From NCBI GenBank assembly GCA_044508265.1, contig JBIQIB010000002.1:1-64000 (forward strand): DNA of 64,000 nucleotides, in the 5' to 3' direction. Positions within the stretch are counted from its first letter, which is position 1; each line of letters begins with the position of its first letter. Positions 8,544 to 16,563 of the stretch are shown one piece after another. Both the position numbers and the translations under genes were made by a program. The notes beneath the pieces were generated by a model. It was given only the letters and a program-made list of their open reading frames with translations. It was not told the origin of the DNA and ran no database searches. This stretch comes from JAEZDP01 sp044508265 (lineage in GTDB: Bacteria; Acidobacteriota; Vicinamibacteria; Vicinamibacterales; Vicinamibacteraceae).

Positions 8544-10009
8544 AGGATCTCTGCCAGGGCGGCCAGCGGCTCCCCGATGCGCCGGAGCTCGTCACACAGC
8601 TGCTTGAGCTCCAGGTCCACCCGATAGAACTTGTTGTCCACACGCGAGCGGTACTGCCTGAAGATCTGCCGCGTGCGCATGGCGTCGCCCGCAGCGAGTG
8701 CGTCGTCGAGCTTTGCGGTCGTCTCCTGCAGTCGAACCGCCCATTCCTCGGCACGCCCGTCACACCGTTCGGTGGTGTACGCGCGCAACTCGGGCCACGA
8801 CACCTGGAGGTCCGTGGTATCGAACGCCACGCTGGCGTCCACGCGTCGCAGTTCGTCGTCGATCCGCTGCCAGGCGTCGTGCTCGTCGATGAGGGCGGTG
8901 ACCGTGTCGGCAAGTTCGCCGACGGCATCGACACCGGTCTTGAAGCGCGCCAGTGTCTCGTCGTTCACCCCGCTGCGATGGAAGGTCTCGTGAAGGCGGG
9001 CGAGGGCATCGGCGAGCCTGTCGAGCGGCAGGGCGCGGGCCGCCTCGGTCAGTCGCGCGTTGAGGCGCGTGGGCTCGGTTGCGAGGATCCGCCGGAGCGG
9101 CGCCAGCGCCTGCTTCAGTGCCTGGCCGTCGCAGTCGCGGACGGCAGACGACACCGCACGCAGGTCATCGGGCAGGCGCATGACGAGGGGGCCGGCCCGC
9201 TTGACGAGCGCATCGCGGCTCGTCATACGCGCGAGCGAGCCGAGCATGTCGTGCAACGCGTCTTCGTGATCGACGCAGTTGTCCCAGACGCTCACCTCTC
9301 CCGGTGCCTGCTCGAGGGTGCGTACGATGACGGAGAGGTAGTTGTAGCACTTGAACTGCAGCGTATGGAGCAGGTCGTGCAGGTCCTTGTAGTACGCCAG
9401 CACCTCGATCTGTCTGCTCGACTCGCCGAAGATGGTCTGGAACGTCGCGACGTCGGCCTGCGCCGCCGGGTCGTCGATGATCTCGAGCAGGGCGTCGAGT
9501 CCCTGCCGGGCGGACCCGCTGGCGGCCTGAACCTCCACGGGCCCGGGGAGCGGCGGCGGCGATGACGACGAGGGCCGTGTCGTGCGGCCTGCCGGGCGCA
9601 GCGCACGCAGCAGCTTCTGCCACTCGACGGCGTGGTACGCCGGGTCGGCGAGGTCCACGTACGTCAGGAAGCTGATCGACCGCGGCAGCGTACACGCGTC
9701 GCGCCGCACGGGAATCAGCTTCCGCTGGGTGTTGGTCGGGTCGTCGGTCTGCAGAAGGTACCGCTCGAACGTCGTCCATTCGCTCTGCAGGTAGTTGTCG
9801 CTCAGGACGAGCAGCGTCTTGCGGCTCTCGTCTATCGCGCGCTGGATCTCGGTGATGGTGGGGGCGCCCGCCTCGAAGTCGCGGAAGTCGATGAGCACCG
9901 CGAGGTCGTGGGCCTCGAGCTTCGGCAGCAGGTCCTGCCGTACCCACTGGTTGTCGCGGTGACTGTAGCTGAGGAAGACGTCGTAGCGCGGGGAGACGAG
10001 CTCAGGCAC
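8540..10009 (-). CDS. TIR-domain protein with helical C-terminal region
   Basis: A 489-residue protein. The frame is open further upstream to a TTG, but GTG 10009 has a strong GGGAGG seven bases before it and starts just before the TIR fold, so I use that. TIR domain at about residues 8-140: YDVFLSYSHRDN (strand A/box 1), LIDFRDFEAG, LLVLSDNYLQSEWTTFE and RKLIPVRRD. The glutamate in SEWTTFE sits where the catalytic Glu of NAD-cleaving TIRs is found. The rest, about residues 160-489, is predominantly helical with leucine-rich heptads and no family I recognise. TIR domains of this type act as NADases or as signalling adaptors. The stop overlaps the start of the nSTAND1-WD40 gene by ATGA, making a sensor/effector pair plausible. 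Confidence 0.87.
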   Translation of the reverse strand: MPELVSPRYDVFLSYSHRDNQWVRQDLLPKLEAHDLAVLIDFRDFEAGAPTITEIQRAIDESRKTLLVLSDNYLQSEWTTFERYLLQTDDPTNTQRKLIPVRRDACTLPRSISFLTYVDLADPAYHAVEWQKLLRALRPAGRTTRPSSSSPPPLPGPVEVQAASGSARQGLDALLEIIDDPAAQADVATFQTIFGESSRQIEVLAYYKDLHDLLHTLQFKCYNYLSVIVRTLEQAPGEVSVWDNCVDHEDALHDMLGSLARMTSRDALVKRAGPLVMRLPDDLRAVSSAVRDCDGQALKQALAPLRRILATEPTRLNARLTEAARALPLDRLADALARLHETFHRSGVNDETLARFKTGVDAVGELADTVTALIDEHDAWQRIDDELRRVDASVAFDTTDLQVSWPELRAYTTERCDGRAEEWAVRLQETTAKLDDALAAGDAMRTRQIFRQYRSRVDNKFYRVDLELKQLCDELRRIGEPLAALAEIL

Positions 10010-10233
10010 GAGGCCGCCTCCCGGGATACGCGCGGGCAGCGGCGCCCGTGCGGTGCCTGGCAGCAACGCTCCGCGTCACGTCCAATGGCGGCTTGATCTC
10101 AGCCATACGTCACCCGCCGGTGCGATCCCGTACGGCCGGTGCAGCTGTCCTGTGCTGCACTGAACAACGACGGGCTCACGGGCGGGCGAACATGGACGGC
10201 CGGCGCGACGGGCCGTTCGCTGCGGCGGCGCGG
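10010..10233. other. Gap between the winged-helix gene and the TIR gene
   Basis: This 224-base stretch lies between two minus-strand genes. I see no supported gene or clear terminator. An upstream in-frame TTG at 10066 would extend the TIR protein by 19 residues but lacks the strong ribosome site of GTG 10009. Confidence 0.4.
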
Positions 10234-10455
10234 CTACGGACGTGCCAGCGCGGACCAGTAGTAGCGGCGCCGGTGGTCCATGCGCAGGAACCCCTCGGCG
10301 ACCAGGATGCCCGTCACCTGCCGGTACAGTCTGTCGTCGAGGTTCCACAGCCTGCGGAACTGCGACGAGGACAGGCGCATCCCCGGCATCTCCCGATAGT
10401 CGGCCCTGATGGCTTCCAGCAGCGGATCGAGGGACGAGACCGCAGATGTCGACAT
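10234..10455 (-). CDS. Small winged-helix-like protein
   Basis: A 73-residue protein with a very good ribosome site (AGGAGG, about 10 bases before ATG 10455). The sequence has the layout of a compact winged helix: LDPLLEAIRADY, LSSSQFRRLWNL, RLYRQVTGILVAEGFLRMD and a terminal basic/aromatic wing RRRYYWSAL. It may bind DNA or act as a protein-protein adaptor. It is the first gene before the TIR and nSTAND1 genes on the same strand, with a 224-base gap, and could be their regulator. It is too short for firm homology by eye. Confidence 0.6.
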   Translation of the reverse strand: MSTSAVSSLDPLLEAIRADYREMPGMRLSSSQFRRLWNLDDRLYRQVTGILVAEGFLRMDHRRRYYWSALARP

Positions 10456-10831
10456 ATTGGCGTTTCCTCCTGCCCCAGGGGAGCGGACGTGCGCACCCCG
10501 CCGGCGGCCGACGGGGGCGTACGCGGGCCGTCTGCTGGTGGGGTGGCTGACGCATGAGACCGGAGCAAGACGGGTGCCGGTCGCGGTGTGGTGCCGACGC
10601 GTGACGCGTGTGGCGCGCTCGCACGGGAAACGCGTCCTGATTCGTCGCAGCGTAAGCGTCAGCTCAGCTGTCAGCGCGGGATATCTCTCACGGCGAGGGA
10701 AAAGTTCCCGTTGAGCTGTAGATCTTTCAAGGTTCTTTCAAGCTTCCGCGCCCGCCGGAGGTGTAACGTCCTGAGCTCCTCCTCCCCGGAGCTTTCAACG
10801 CAAGGAGCCCACACGGGCACAGGACACCATC
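10456..10831. other. Divergent intergenic region upstream of the PEP-CTERM gene
   Basis: A 376-base region between the minus-strand winged-helix/TIR/STAND operon and the plus-strand PEP-CTERM gene; promoters of both should lie here. Visible elements are a short hairpin GGGAAAAGTTCCC near 10699 and a tandem CTTTCAAG repeat (annotated separately). No supported gene is present. Confidence 0.5.
10724..10799 (+). promoter_or_regulatory. CTTTCAA direct repeats upstream of PEP-CTERM gene
   Basis: CTTTCAAG occurs at 10724-10731 and again at 10735-10742, 11 bases apart, which puts both copies on the same face of the helix. A third copy, CTTTCAAC, lies at 10792-10799. The spacing resembles a tandem operator for an activator. 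The link to the PEP-CTERM gene is inferred from position only. Confidence 0.3.
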
Positions 10832-11458
10832 ATGCGAACACTTATGTGCAGTCTCGTCGCGTCAGCGGTACTGGCGCTCGGCTCGGCGGCCGACGCGGCG
10901 TCGTTCCGGTTCGACACGGATCCCTTTGCGGGCAGCAACGCGTCGGATCCCGGCCGGCAGGTCGTGGGTGGCGAAGAGTTCATCGCCTTCGACATCGCCA
11001 ACGACGTCTTCTCGCTCGAGTCCACGGTCTTCGGGATCGCGGGCACGCAAATCAACTTCTTCAACGGACTCGCCGGCGCGATACCGTCGGAGGGCGTGAA
11101 CGTGATCGTGCTGCAGACGTTCGACAACGACGGCGACGTGAACACGCCCTTCGCCGCGGGCACCGCGGCCAACCTGATCGCAGACCAGGTCACCACGTCG
11201 GCGCCGGGATTCTTCATTTACTTCAACAGCAACCTCAACGTGCCGCGGCTCGTGTTCTCCCAGGATCTCAGTGACAACACGGCCGACCTGAAGATCCTGT
11301 TCCGCCTGACGAACTTCGAGGGCGACCCTGGCAAGCTGCAAATCCCTTCCTTCAGCGCGTCGAACTTCGAGCTGACGGACGTCCCCGAGCCGGCGACGCT
11401 CGCGCTGCTCGCTCTCGGCATGGCGTGTGGCCTGCGAAGGGCGAGGCGGATCGGCTAG
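10832..11458 (+). CDS. PEP-CTERM sorting-domain secreted protein
   Basis: A 208-residue exported protein. It has an N-terminal signal peptide (MRTLMCSLVASAVLALG, cleavage near ADAA-SF) and the classic C-terminal tripartite sorting signal: DVPEPATLALL, hydrophobic helix LALGMACGL, then basic RRARR. PEP-CTERM proteins are cleaved by an exosortase and usually become part of the extracellular polysaccharide matrix or envelope. The middle (about residues 25-180) is Asn/Asp-rich beta sequence with no catalytic motif that I recognise. No exosortase gene is in the window, so processing would depend on one elsewhere. Confidence 0.88.
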   Translation: MRTLMCSLVASAVLALGSAADAASFRFDTDPFAGSNASDPGRQVVGGEEFIAFDIANDVFSLESTVFGIAGTQINFFNGLAGAIPSEGVNVIVLQTFDNDGDVNTPFAAGTAANLIADQVTTSAPGFFIYFNSNLNVPRLVFSQDLSDNTADLKILFRLTNFEGDPGKLQIPSFSASNFELTDVPEPATLALLALGMACGLRRARRIG

Positions 11459-11500
11459 TCAGCGAGTCGGCTGGTCGGCTGGTCGGCTTGTCGGATCGCT
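11459..11500. repeat. Short array of 9-base GTCGGCT-like units
   Basis: After the PEP-CTERM stop, a run of AGTCGGCTGGTCGGCTGGTC-like units repeats about every nine bases. It is the shortest member of a family also seen near 12822, 27230 and 53983. It lies between two plus-strand genes. Confidence 0.6.
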
Positions 11501-11605
11501 TCAGCGTTCGACGCGGTCGCGCGGAGATCGTCTGTCGCAGGCTTCCTGTCCACGTGGCGCGGACGGACTGTGCGGACGGGTGTGCCCGCAGGCATACTGG
11601 TCCGC

Positions 11606-12817
11606 ATGCTCACGTCCTCGACGTCGGCCTCCCGCGCCGGGTGGTCTCATGGGTGGCGAGTACTCCCGCTCGCGGTCGTCGTCGTTCTGGCGATGACCGC
11701 GAGTGCCGTCGCGCAGACTGCCGCGCAGCCGCGCTTCCGCCTCGCGATCGCGGGCCTCACGCACGGCCACTCGTTCATCGCGTTCCGTACGCTCACCAGC
11801 AACACGAACGTCGAGGTCGTCGGCATCTCCGATGCCGACCCCGAGCTGCGCGCACAGGCAGCCACGGTCTGGCCCGACGTGCCGCTCTTCGACGACCACG
11901 AGGCCATGCTGGACGCCGTCAGGCCGGATGGCGTGTGGGCGTTCGTCGACAACCATCAGCACGTCGAGATCACGCGGACGTGCGCGGCGCGGGGCCTGTC
12001 GGTGATGTTCGAGAAGCCGATGGCCACGAGCTACGCGGATGCCGTGGCGATTCGCGATATCGCCCGCGACGCCGGCACTCAGGTGGTGATCAACTCGCAG
12101 CCGCCATGGTGGCCAGCCAACCATACGGCGGAGGACCTGGTACGCCGCGGTGCCGTCGGCTCCGTCTGGCGCGTGCATACCGTGAGCGGGCACGGCGGGC
12201 CGGGAGGCGCGCCTGCGAGCAGCACGTCAGCCGCCACCAACGCATCGCAGGCGACCTCGGCACGACGCACCGCCGGCAGCCGCGCGTTCTGGTCGATGCT
12301 GAACAGCGCCGAGCGCGGCGGCGGCGTCCTGCTCGACTTCGGGCCGTACGGCGCCGCGTGGGTCCGCTCGTACCTGGGCATGCCGACGACCGTGTACGCG
12401 ACGCAGGGCCGGACCCGTCCCGACACGTACCACGTGCCCACGAACACGACCATCCTCGCGACGTATCCGGATCACCGCGTCGGCATCATGGAGGCGTCGT
12501 GGGACCTGCCGCGCAACATCCAGCAGGTGGAGGTGTTCGGCGACAGGGGCAGCGTCGATCTCGTCTCGAACTCCGGCAGCCAGCTCGTGCGGTTCGAGCA
12601 CTGGGTGGCCCGTGAGCGCCAGGACGTGCCGCTCGCCACGCCCGAGGCGCACTGGTCCGACCCGGCGACGTACTTCGCGCACGCGGTGCGGCGCGGCCAC
12701 GTGGACGAGTTCGTCAGCGCGGCGTTTCATGCCGACGTCATGGCGATCCTCGAGGCCGCGCAGCGATCCGCCGACACGGGACAGCCGGTGGCGGTGACGG
12801 AGGTCACGGGGAAGTAG
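11606..12817 (+). CDS. Secreted Gfo/Idh/MocA-family oxidoreductase
   Basis: A 403-residue protein with an N-terminal export signal (RVLPLAVVVVLAMTASAVAQ) followed by a Rossmann NAD(P)-binding domain: RLAIAGLTHGHSF, VVGISDADPELR, GVWAFVDNHQHVEI and the family signature EKPMA. The C-terminal half has the mixed-sheet substrate domain. The usual GxGxxG is replaced by AGLTHGHS, as in several periplasmic members. ATG 11606 is chosen because it precedes the signal peptide closely; a GTG at 11570 is also in frame. Members oxidise or isomerise sugars, and acidobacterial secreted forms often act on plant or microbial glycans. The substrate here cannot be told. Confidence 0.85.
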   Translation: MLTSSTSASRAGWSHGWRVLPLAVVVVLAMTASAVAQTAAQPRFRLAIAGLTHGHSFIAFRTLTSNTNVEVVGISDADPELRAQAATVWPDVPLFDDHEAMLDAVRPDGVWAFVDNHQHVEITRTCAARGLSVMFEKPMATSYADAVAIRDIARDAGTQVVINSQPPWWPANHTAEDLVRRGAVGSVWRVHTVSGHGGPGGAPASSTSAATNASQATSARRTAGSRAFWSMLNSAERGGGVLLDFGPYGAAWVRSYLGMPTTVYATQGRTRPDTYHVPTNTTILATYPDHRVGIMEASWDLPRNIQQVEVFGDRGSVDLVSNSGSQLVRFEHWVARERQDVPLATPEAHWSDPATYFAHAVRRGHVDEFVSAAFHADVMAILEAAQRSADTGQPVAVTEVTGK

Positions 12818-12821
12818 ATCG

Positions 12822-12965
12822 GCGGGTCAGCAAGTCGGCAAGTCGGCAGGGCGGCAAGTCGGCAAGTCAGCGGGTCAGCAAGTCAGCGCATCGGCGAGCC
12901 GGCACGCCGGCAAGCTGACAGACCGACGATCCGACAAGCCGACAAGCCGACAAGCCGACAAGCTG
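12822..12965. repeat. Array of 9-base GTCGGCAAG units with inverted second half
   Basis: This stretch between two convergent genes is built almost entirely from 9-base units. The first half reads as GTCGGCAAG/GTCAGCAAG variants, the second half as CCGACAAG units in the opposite sense. A 10-base unit of the left half can pair with one of the right half at 8 of 10 positions, so the transcript could fold into an imperfect long hairpin. A bidirectional terminator is plausible. There are no unique spacers, so it is not a CRISPR array. Confidence 0.7.
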
Positions 12966-12966
12966 A

Positions 12967-13377
12967 TCAGCGCTCTTCAGTGTGGACCAGGACGGCCCGC
13001 AACCACGGCCGATGTGTGTGCCACAGCCAGCCGCCGTACGTGGTGGAGGCGGTCACGAGCATGACCCAGAACGAGGTGCTGCCCGCCTTCAGGGGAGGGA
13101 GGTCCTGCTCCCAGATGAACATAGCGGCAAGGCTGGCGACGGCCAGCAGGCCACACGTGCCGAGCAGCCAGACCATCGTCCGAACCTTCGCGGTCAGCCT
13201 GCCGACGGCCCCCAGGTACTCCGCGAGCAGGACGCTCGCGACGGAGGCGAAGAACAGGGTGAGGGCCGGGCGTCCGTCGCTGATTGCGGATGGGACTCCC
13301 CAGAGCGTAGCGGCGAGGACAATGCACATCTTCGCCCGGACCACGTAGTCGTAGACGACGTCAAGCCATCGCATCAT
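12967..13377 (-). CDS. Small integral membrane protein
   Basis: A 136-residue protein with about four membrane segments (AKMCIVLAATLWGVPSA, LTLFFASVASVLLAEYLG, MVWLLGTCGLLAVASLAAMF, STSFWVMLVTASTTYGGWLW). No family is recognised. I take ATG 13377 as the start because its ATGA overlaps the stop of the upstream small gene, indicating translational coupling; the frame runs further upstream, but that would place it within the other gene. Confidence 0.6.
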   Translation of the reverse strand: MMRWLDVVYDYVVRAKMCIVLAATLWGVPSAISDGRPALTLFFASVASVLLAEYLGAVGRLTAKVRTMVWLLGTCGLLAVASLAAMFIWEQDLPPLKAGSTSFWVMLVTASTTYGGWLWHTHRPWLRAVLVHTEER

Positions 13378-13577
13378 CGCGCACGCTCCGCCGGCATGCC
13401 GAGGCGCAGGGACGCTGGCGTCTCGCACCGTACCGAAGGGACATGACCATCCACGCGGCAGACGACAGCCGTGCCGGGAACGGCCACCTCGCGCACGAGC
13501 CTAGCAACGCGCAGCGGGGCGACGGCGTCGGGCACGTCGAGCTCGAGGATCAAACGGTAAGAGGAAGGTGACGACAT
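13374..13577 (-). CDS. Small hypothetical protein coupled to membrane protein gene
   Basis: A 67-residue protein with no recognised family. ATG 13577 has an excellent ribosome site (AAGGAG seven bases upstream). The sequence (YRLILELDVPDAVAPLRVAR, VPGTAVVCRVDGHV) looks like a small alpha/beta protein. Its stop overlaps the start of the membrane protein gene by ATGA. Longer in-frame starts lack a ribosome site and give low-complexity N-termini, so I reject them. Confidence 0.5.
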   Translation of the reverse strand: MSSPSSYRLILELDVPDAVAPLRVARLVREVAVPGTAVVCRVDGHVPSVRCETPASLRLGMPAERAR

Positions 13578-14003
13578 CGGGCGCTCCTTCCGGCCGGGGC
13601 CGGCGAACCACCCTGAGCACGCGAGGCCATCGCGCGCGGACACTTCGTTGTGGCGGCTCGTGCGGCCGTTCACCACATCTTCCCCGGTACCGCGTTCACG
13701 GGCCCGGGGAGAAGGCACCTTGGGATGTCCGTCCCAGGTTGCCGGGCAGCCGTGAGGCACGGCCGCCACTCAGGATGCTGGCTACGAATGTAGCTGGAGA
13801 GCGGGAGGCGTCTCAAGGTCGAGGTGTGTCACAGCGCCGTTCGGCACGTCCGGCATGAACGTTGGACAGTTCGAGTCACTGGCACAACGGGCACATCGAG
13901 GCTGGATGTCGCGCACGCGATGCCGGTCCATGTCGAACGCATGCGCAGGCAGTGCGACAGCATCTGGTTACGTGTCGCTGCGCCAGCGCGCTGAGGAAGA
14001 CGG
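13578..14003. other. Intergenic region before the repeat-protein cassette
   Basis: A 426-base divergent gap. It should hold promoters for both the small minus-strand pair and the plus-strand cassette. I see no convincing promoter box. A 50-codon ORF (13855-14007) overlaps the next start by ATGA but has no ribosome site and is not called. Confidence 0.4.
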
Positions 14004-15821
14004 ATGAGCGAGGTATTCGACGGCACGGTAGAGGTTCAGGACGGAGCCGCCAGCACCACGGTGCTGCTCGACGGCACACAGGGCGATGCCCACGTCGGCG
14101 GTGGCGGACAGGACGGCACGCTGCACGTGCTGGACGGCGCGGGCAACCTGCGCGTGGAACTCGACGGGGCCGCCGCCACCGTGGTCATCCGGTCGGCCTC
14201 GGGCAATCCGCTGGTGGAAATCGGGCCCGGTGGCGAGATCGGCATCTTCAGGATCGTCTCCGGCGAGAACCGCGAAGTGATCCGTCTGCAGGCCACCGGT
14301 GCCGAGCTCAGAGTGGGGGCGCTCGGCCAGGCCGGAGACGTGCGCGTGCGCGATGCCGCGGACCGCGAGGTGCTGCACCTCGCAGCCAGCAACGCCGCAC
14401 TCTTCGTCGGTGCCGAAGGCAACGAGGGCGACATCGTCGTGCGCGACGGAGCTGGCACGGACGTGTTCCGTGTCAACGGCGCCGCTGCCGCGGTGCACGT
14501 GGGCGGGAGCGGCAACGAAGGCGATCTGGTCGTCTATGACGGCGGCGGCCGCGACGTCATCCGTGCCAATGCCGCGAATGCAGTGCTCTCCGTCGGCACG
14601 GAAGGCAACGAAGGCGACATCGTCCTGCGCGACGGTGCGGGCAGGGAGGTATTCCGCGTCGACGGCGCGGCGGCCGCTGTGTACGTCGGCACGGCGGGCA
14701 ACGAAGGGGACGTGGTCGTCCGCGACGCCAATGGCCGTGACGTCATTCATGCCAACGGGACGACCGCCGCGCTTTATGTGGGCGCCAATGGCAACGAAGG
14801 CGACGTCGTGGTGCGGGACGGCGGCGGGCGCGACACCATCCACCTGGACGGGGGCGGTTCGAACATCACCGTGCGGCGCCGCGTCGGACGCACGTTGCGC
14901 GACGTGCTCCAGTTCAACGGCTCCAATGCGGCCCTTCATGTCGGCGCCAACGGCAACGAAGGCGACGTCATCGTCCGCGACGGCTCGGGACGGGAAGCCG
15001 TCCACCTCGATGGACAGAGTGCGGCCCTCTACGTAGGCGTGGCGGGGAACGAGGGCGACGTCGTCGTCCGCGACAACGCAGGCAACGACGCGGTGCACCT
15101 CAACGGCGCCAACGCGCAGGTCTTCGTGGGCGCGCGCGGCAACGAGGGCGACATCATCGTCCGCGACGATGCGGGTCGCGACGTCTTCCACATGGATGGC
15201 CAGCACGCCGCCCTCTACATAGGGGCGAGCGGCAATGAAGGCGACCTCATCATCCGCGACGCGGGCGGCCGTGACGTCTTCCACTTCAGCGCAGACTTCG
15301 CGGTGCTCGATGTCGGTGCGACCGGGAACGAGGGCGACATCCGCGTGCGCGACGATGCCGGCAACGTCAGGATCCATCTCGACGGCGGGGCGGGCGACAT
15401 CCGGCTGCACGGCGCCGACTGCGCCGAGCACTTCGACGTGCGCGACGCCGCGACCGTCGACGCGGGTACCGTGCTCGTCATCGATGACGCCGGCGGCCTG
15501 CGACGCAGCATGACGGCGTACGATCCGCGCGTCGCCGGGGTCGTGTCGGGCGCCGGCGGGTACAAGCCGGGCATCCTGCTCGACAGCTTCGACGACGACC
15601 CCGACCGCAGGCCCGTGGCGCTCGCCGGCAAGACGTTCTGCAAGGTCGACGCGTCGCAGGGCGCGATCAGCGTCGGCGATCTGCTCACGACGTCCGACAC
15701 GCCGGGACACGCCATGCGTGTGGTCGATCCCGGACGCGCGTTCGGCGCGGTACTGGGCAAGGCGCTGGCGCCGCTGCCGGACGGCCGCGGCCTGATCCCC
15801 ATCCTCGTCACGCTGCAGTAG
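14004..15821 (+). CDS. 31-residue-repeat fibre-like protein with conserved C-terminal domain
   Basis: A 605-residue protein without a signal peptide; a GAGGAAG ribosome site precedes ATG 14004. Ten copies of GNEGD mark a repeat unit of VGxxGNEGDVVVRDxxGRDVxHxNGxxAALY. Successive copies (starts 14418, 14511, 14604, 14697, 14790, 14952, 15045, 15138, 15231, 15324) lie exactly 93 bases apart except one interval of 162. This regular short-strand pattern suggests a beta-helix or stacked-sheet shaft. The last about 135 residues (CAEHFDV, RVAGVVSGAGG, KPGILLD, GDLLTTSDTPGHAMRV, LGKAL) form a distinct domain I have seen at the ends of other repeat-rich, fibre-like proteins. The metalloprotease gene starts 11 bases after the stop. 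Function is unknown. Confidence 0.8.
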   Translation: MSEVFDGTVEVQDGAASTTVLLDGTQGDAHVGGGGQDGTLHVLDGAGNLRVELDGAAATVVIRSASGNPLVEIGPGGEIGIFRIVSGENREVIRLQATGAELRVGALGQAGDVRVRDAADREVLHLAASNAALFVGAEGNEGDIVVRDGAGTDVFRVNGAAAAVHVGGSGNEGDLVVYDGGGRDVIRANAANAVLSVGTEGNEGDIVLRDGAGREVFRVDGAAAAVYVGTAGNEGDVVVRDANGRDVIHANGTTAALYVGANGNEGDVVVRDGGGRDTIHLDGGGSNITVRRRVGRTLRDVLQFNGSNAALHVGANGNEGDVIVRDGSGREAVHLDGQSAALYVGVAGNEGDVVVRDNAGNDAVHLNGANAQVFVGARGNEGDIIVRDDAGRDVFHMDGQHAALYIGASGNEGDLIIRDAGGRDVFHFSADFAVLDVGATGNEGDIRVRDDAGNVRIHLDGGAGDIRLHGADCAEHFDVRDAATVDAGTVLVIDDAGGLRRSMTAYDPRVAGVVSGAGGYKPGILLDSFDDDPDRRPVALAGKTFCKVDASQGAISVGDLLTTSDTPGHAMRVVDPGRAFGAVLGKALAPLPDGRGLIPILVTLQ

Positions 15822-15831
15822 GGTACTGTCG

Positions 15832-16554
15832 ATGGCTTCGCTTCGCAGTCTAGCCTCGTGCATCGGCATCAGCAGTTCCAGCTCCTTCTCGGTGCTGGGC
15901 GACTACTTCGGCTTCGCTCGCGGCGTGCTTCCGCCAGACCCGACAGGCGCCGACGTGACCGTGTCGCTGCTGCGGCAGGAGCAACGTCTGCAGGGCGACT
16001 TCCTGCACCTCAACGTCATCGCTGTCGGCAGCGACCAGTTCACCGACAACGACTACATCGAGATCGACTACAGCATCTTCAGGATCAGGAACATCTACCA
16101 CACGGTGGGCCTCGGCATCGGGCGCGTACGGCACTACATCATCCCGACTGCCGACGCCGACGGCCTCGACTCGCCTACCCGCCGCGGCGACCTCGAAGAC
16201 CTGACGGACAACTGGTCGGTGAACAACAGCGGCATCGACGTCTTCGTGCCGCACAACATGATGATCCCGTCCGGCTCCGGCATCCTGCTCGGCCGCTCGG
16301 CCGTCAACGGGCCGTGCGACAAGGACGCCAAAGGCCTCACAGGCGCGACCACCGGACTGTGGGGCTCCGAGCAGACGGCGCGCACGTTTGCCCACGAGGT
16401 CGGGCACTACCTGAGTCTGAGACACCGCAACAACCAGCCGACGAACCTGATGTGCCAGAGCGGCTCGGCGAGCAGCACCCGCAACTCCGTGCTGCTGACG
16501 AGCGGCCAGGGCGACGACATGGACGATCACTGCTCCGTGCGCGGGGCGTGCTGA
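15832..16554 (+). CDS. Metzincin-type zinc metalloprotease
   Basis: A 240-residue protein whose C-terminal half contains HEVGHYLSLRH (residues 188-198), an exact HExxHxxxxxH zinc-binding motif: His188, His192 and His198 bind zinc and Glu189 is the general base. A methionine in NLMCQSG (Met207) could be the Met-turn, but it is unusually close to the zinc motif. The N-terminus (ASLRSLASCIGISSS) is not a clear signal peptide. The N-terminal half (TVSLLRQEQRL, IEIDYSIFRIRNIY) is an unassigned alpha/beta region. It lies 11 bases after the repeat-protein stop and 9 before the HEAT gene. It may process the fibre protein or act as toxin-like cargo; both are inference. Confidence 0.8.
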   Translation: MASLRSLASCIGISSSSSFSVLGDYFGFARGVLPPDPTGADVTVSLLRQEQRLQGDFLHLNVIAVGSDQFTDNDYIEIDYSIFRIRNIYHTVGLGIGRVRHYIIPTADADGLDSPTRRGDLEDLTDNWSVNNSGIDVFVPHNMMIPSGSGILLGRSAVNGPCDKDAKGLTGATTGLWGSEQTARTFAHEVGHYLSLRHRNNQPTNLMCQSGSASSTRNSVLLTSGQGDDMDDHCSVRGAC

Positions 16555-16563
16555 GGAGACATC

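Noticed and set aside
4392..10009. Thoeris or Avs identity for the TIR/STAND pair
   Set aside because: No SLOG-type ThsA partner and no Avs-type sensor or nuclease is visible; the WD40 architecture differs.
12822..12965. CRISPR-like look of the 9-base arrays
   Set aside because: Units are about nine bases and directly adjacent, with no constant repeat or unique spacers, and no cas gene is present.
13855..14007. A 50-codon ORF ending in ATGA overlap with the repeat-protein gene
   Set aside because: It has no ribosome site, a low-complexity product and no recognisable family. The following gene has its own good ribosome site.
13968..15869. A 633-residue antisense reading frame across the repeat gene
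   Set aside because: It mirrors the 93-base repeats of the real gene on the other strand; GC-rich third positions keep the opposite frame open.
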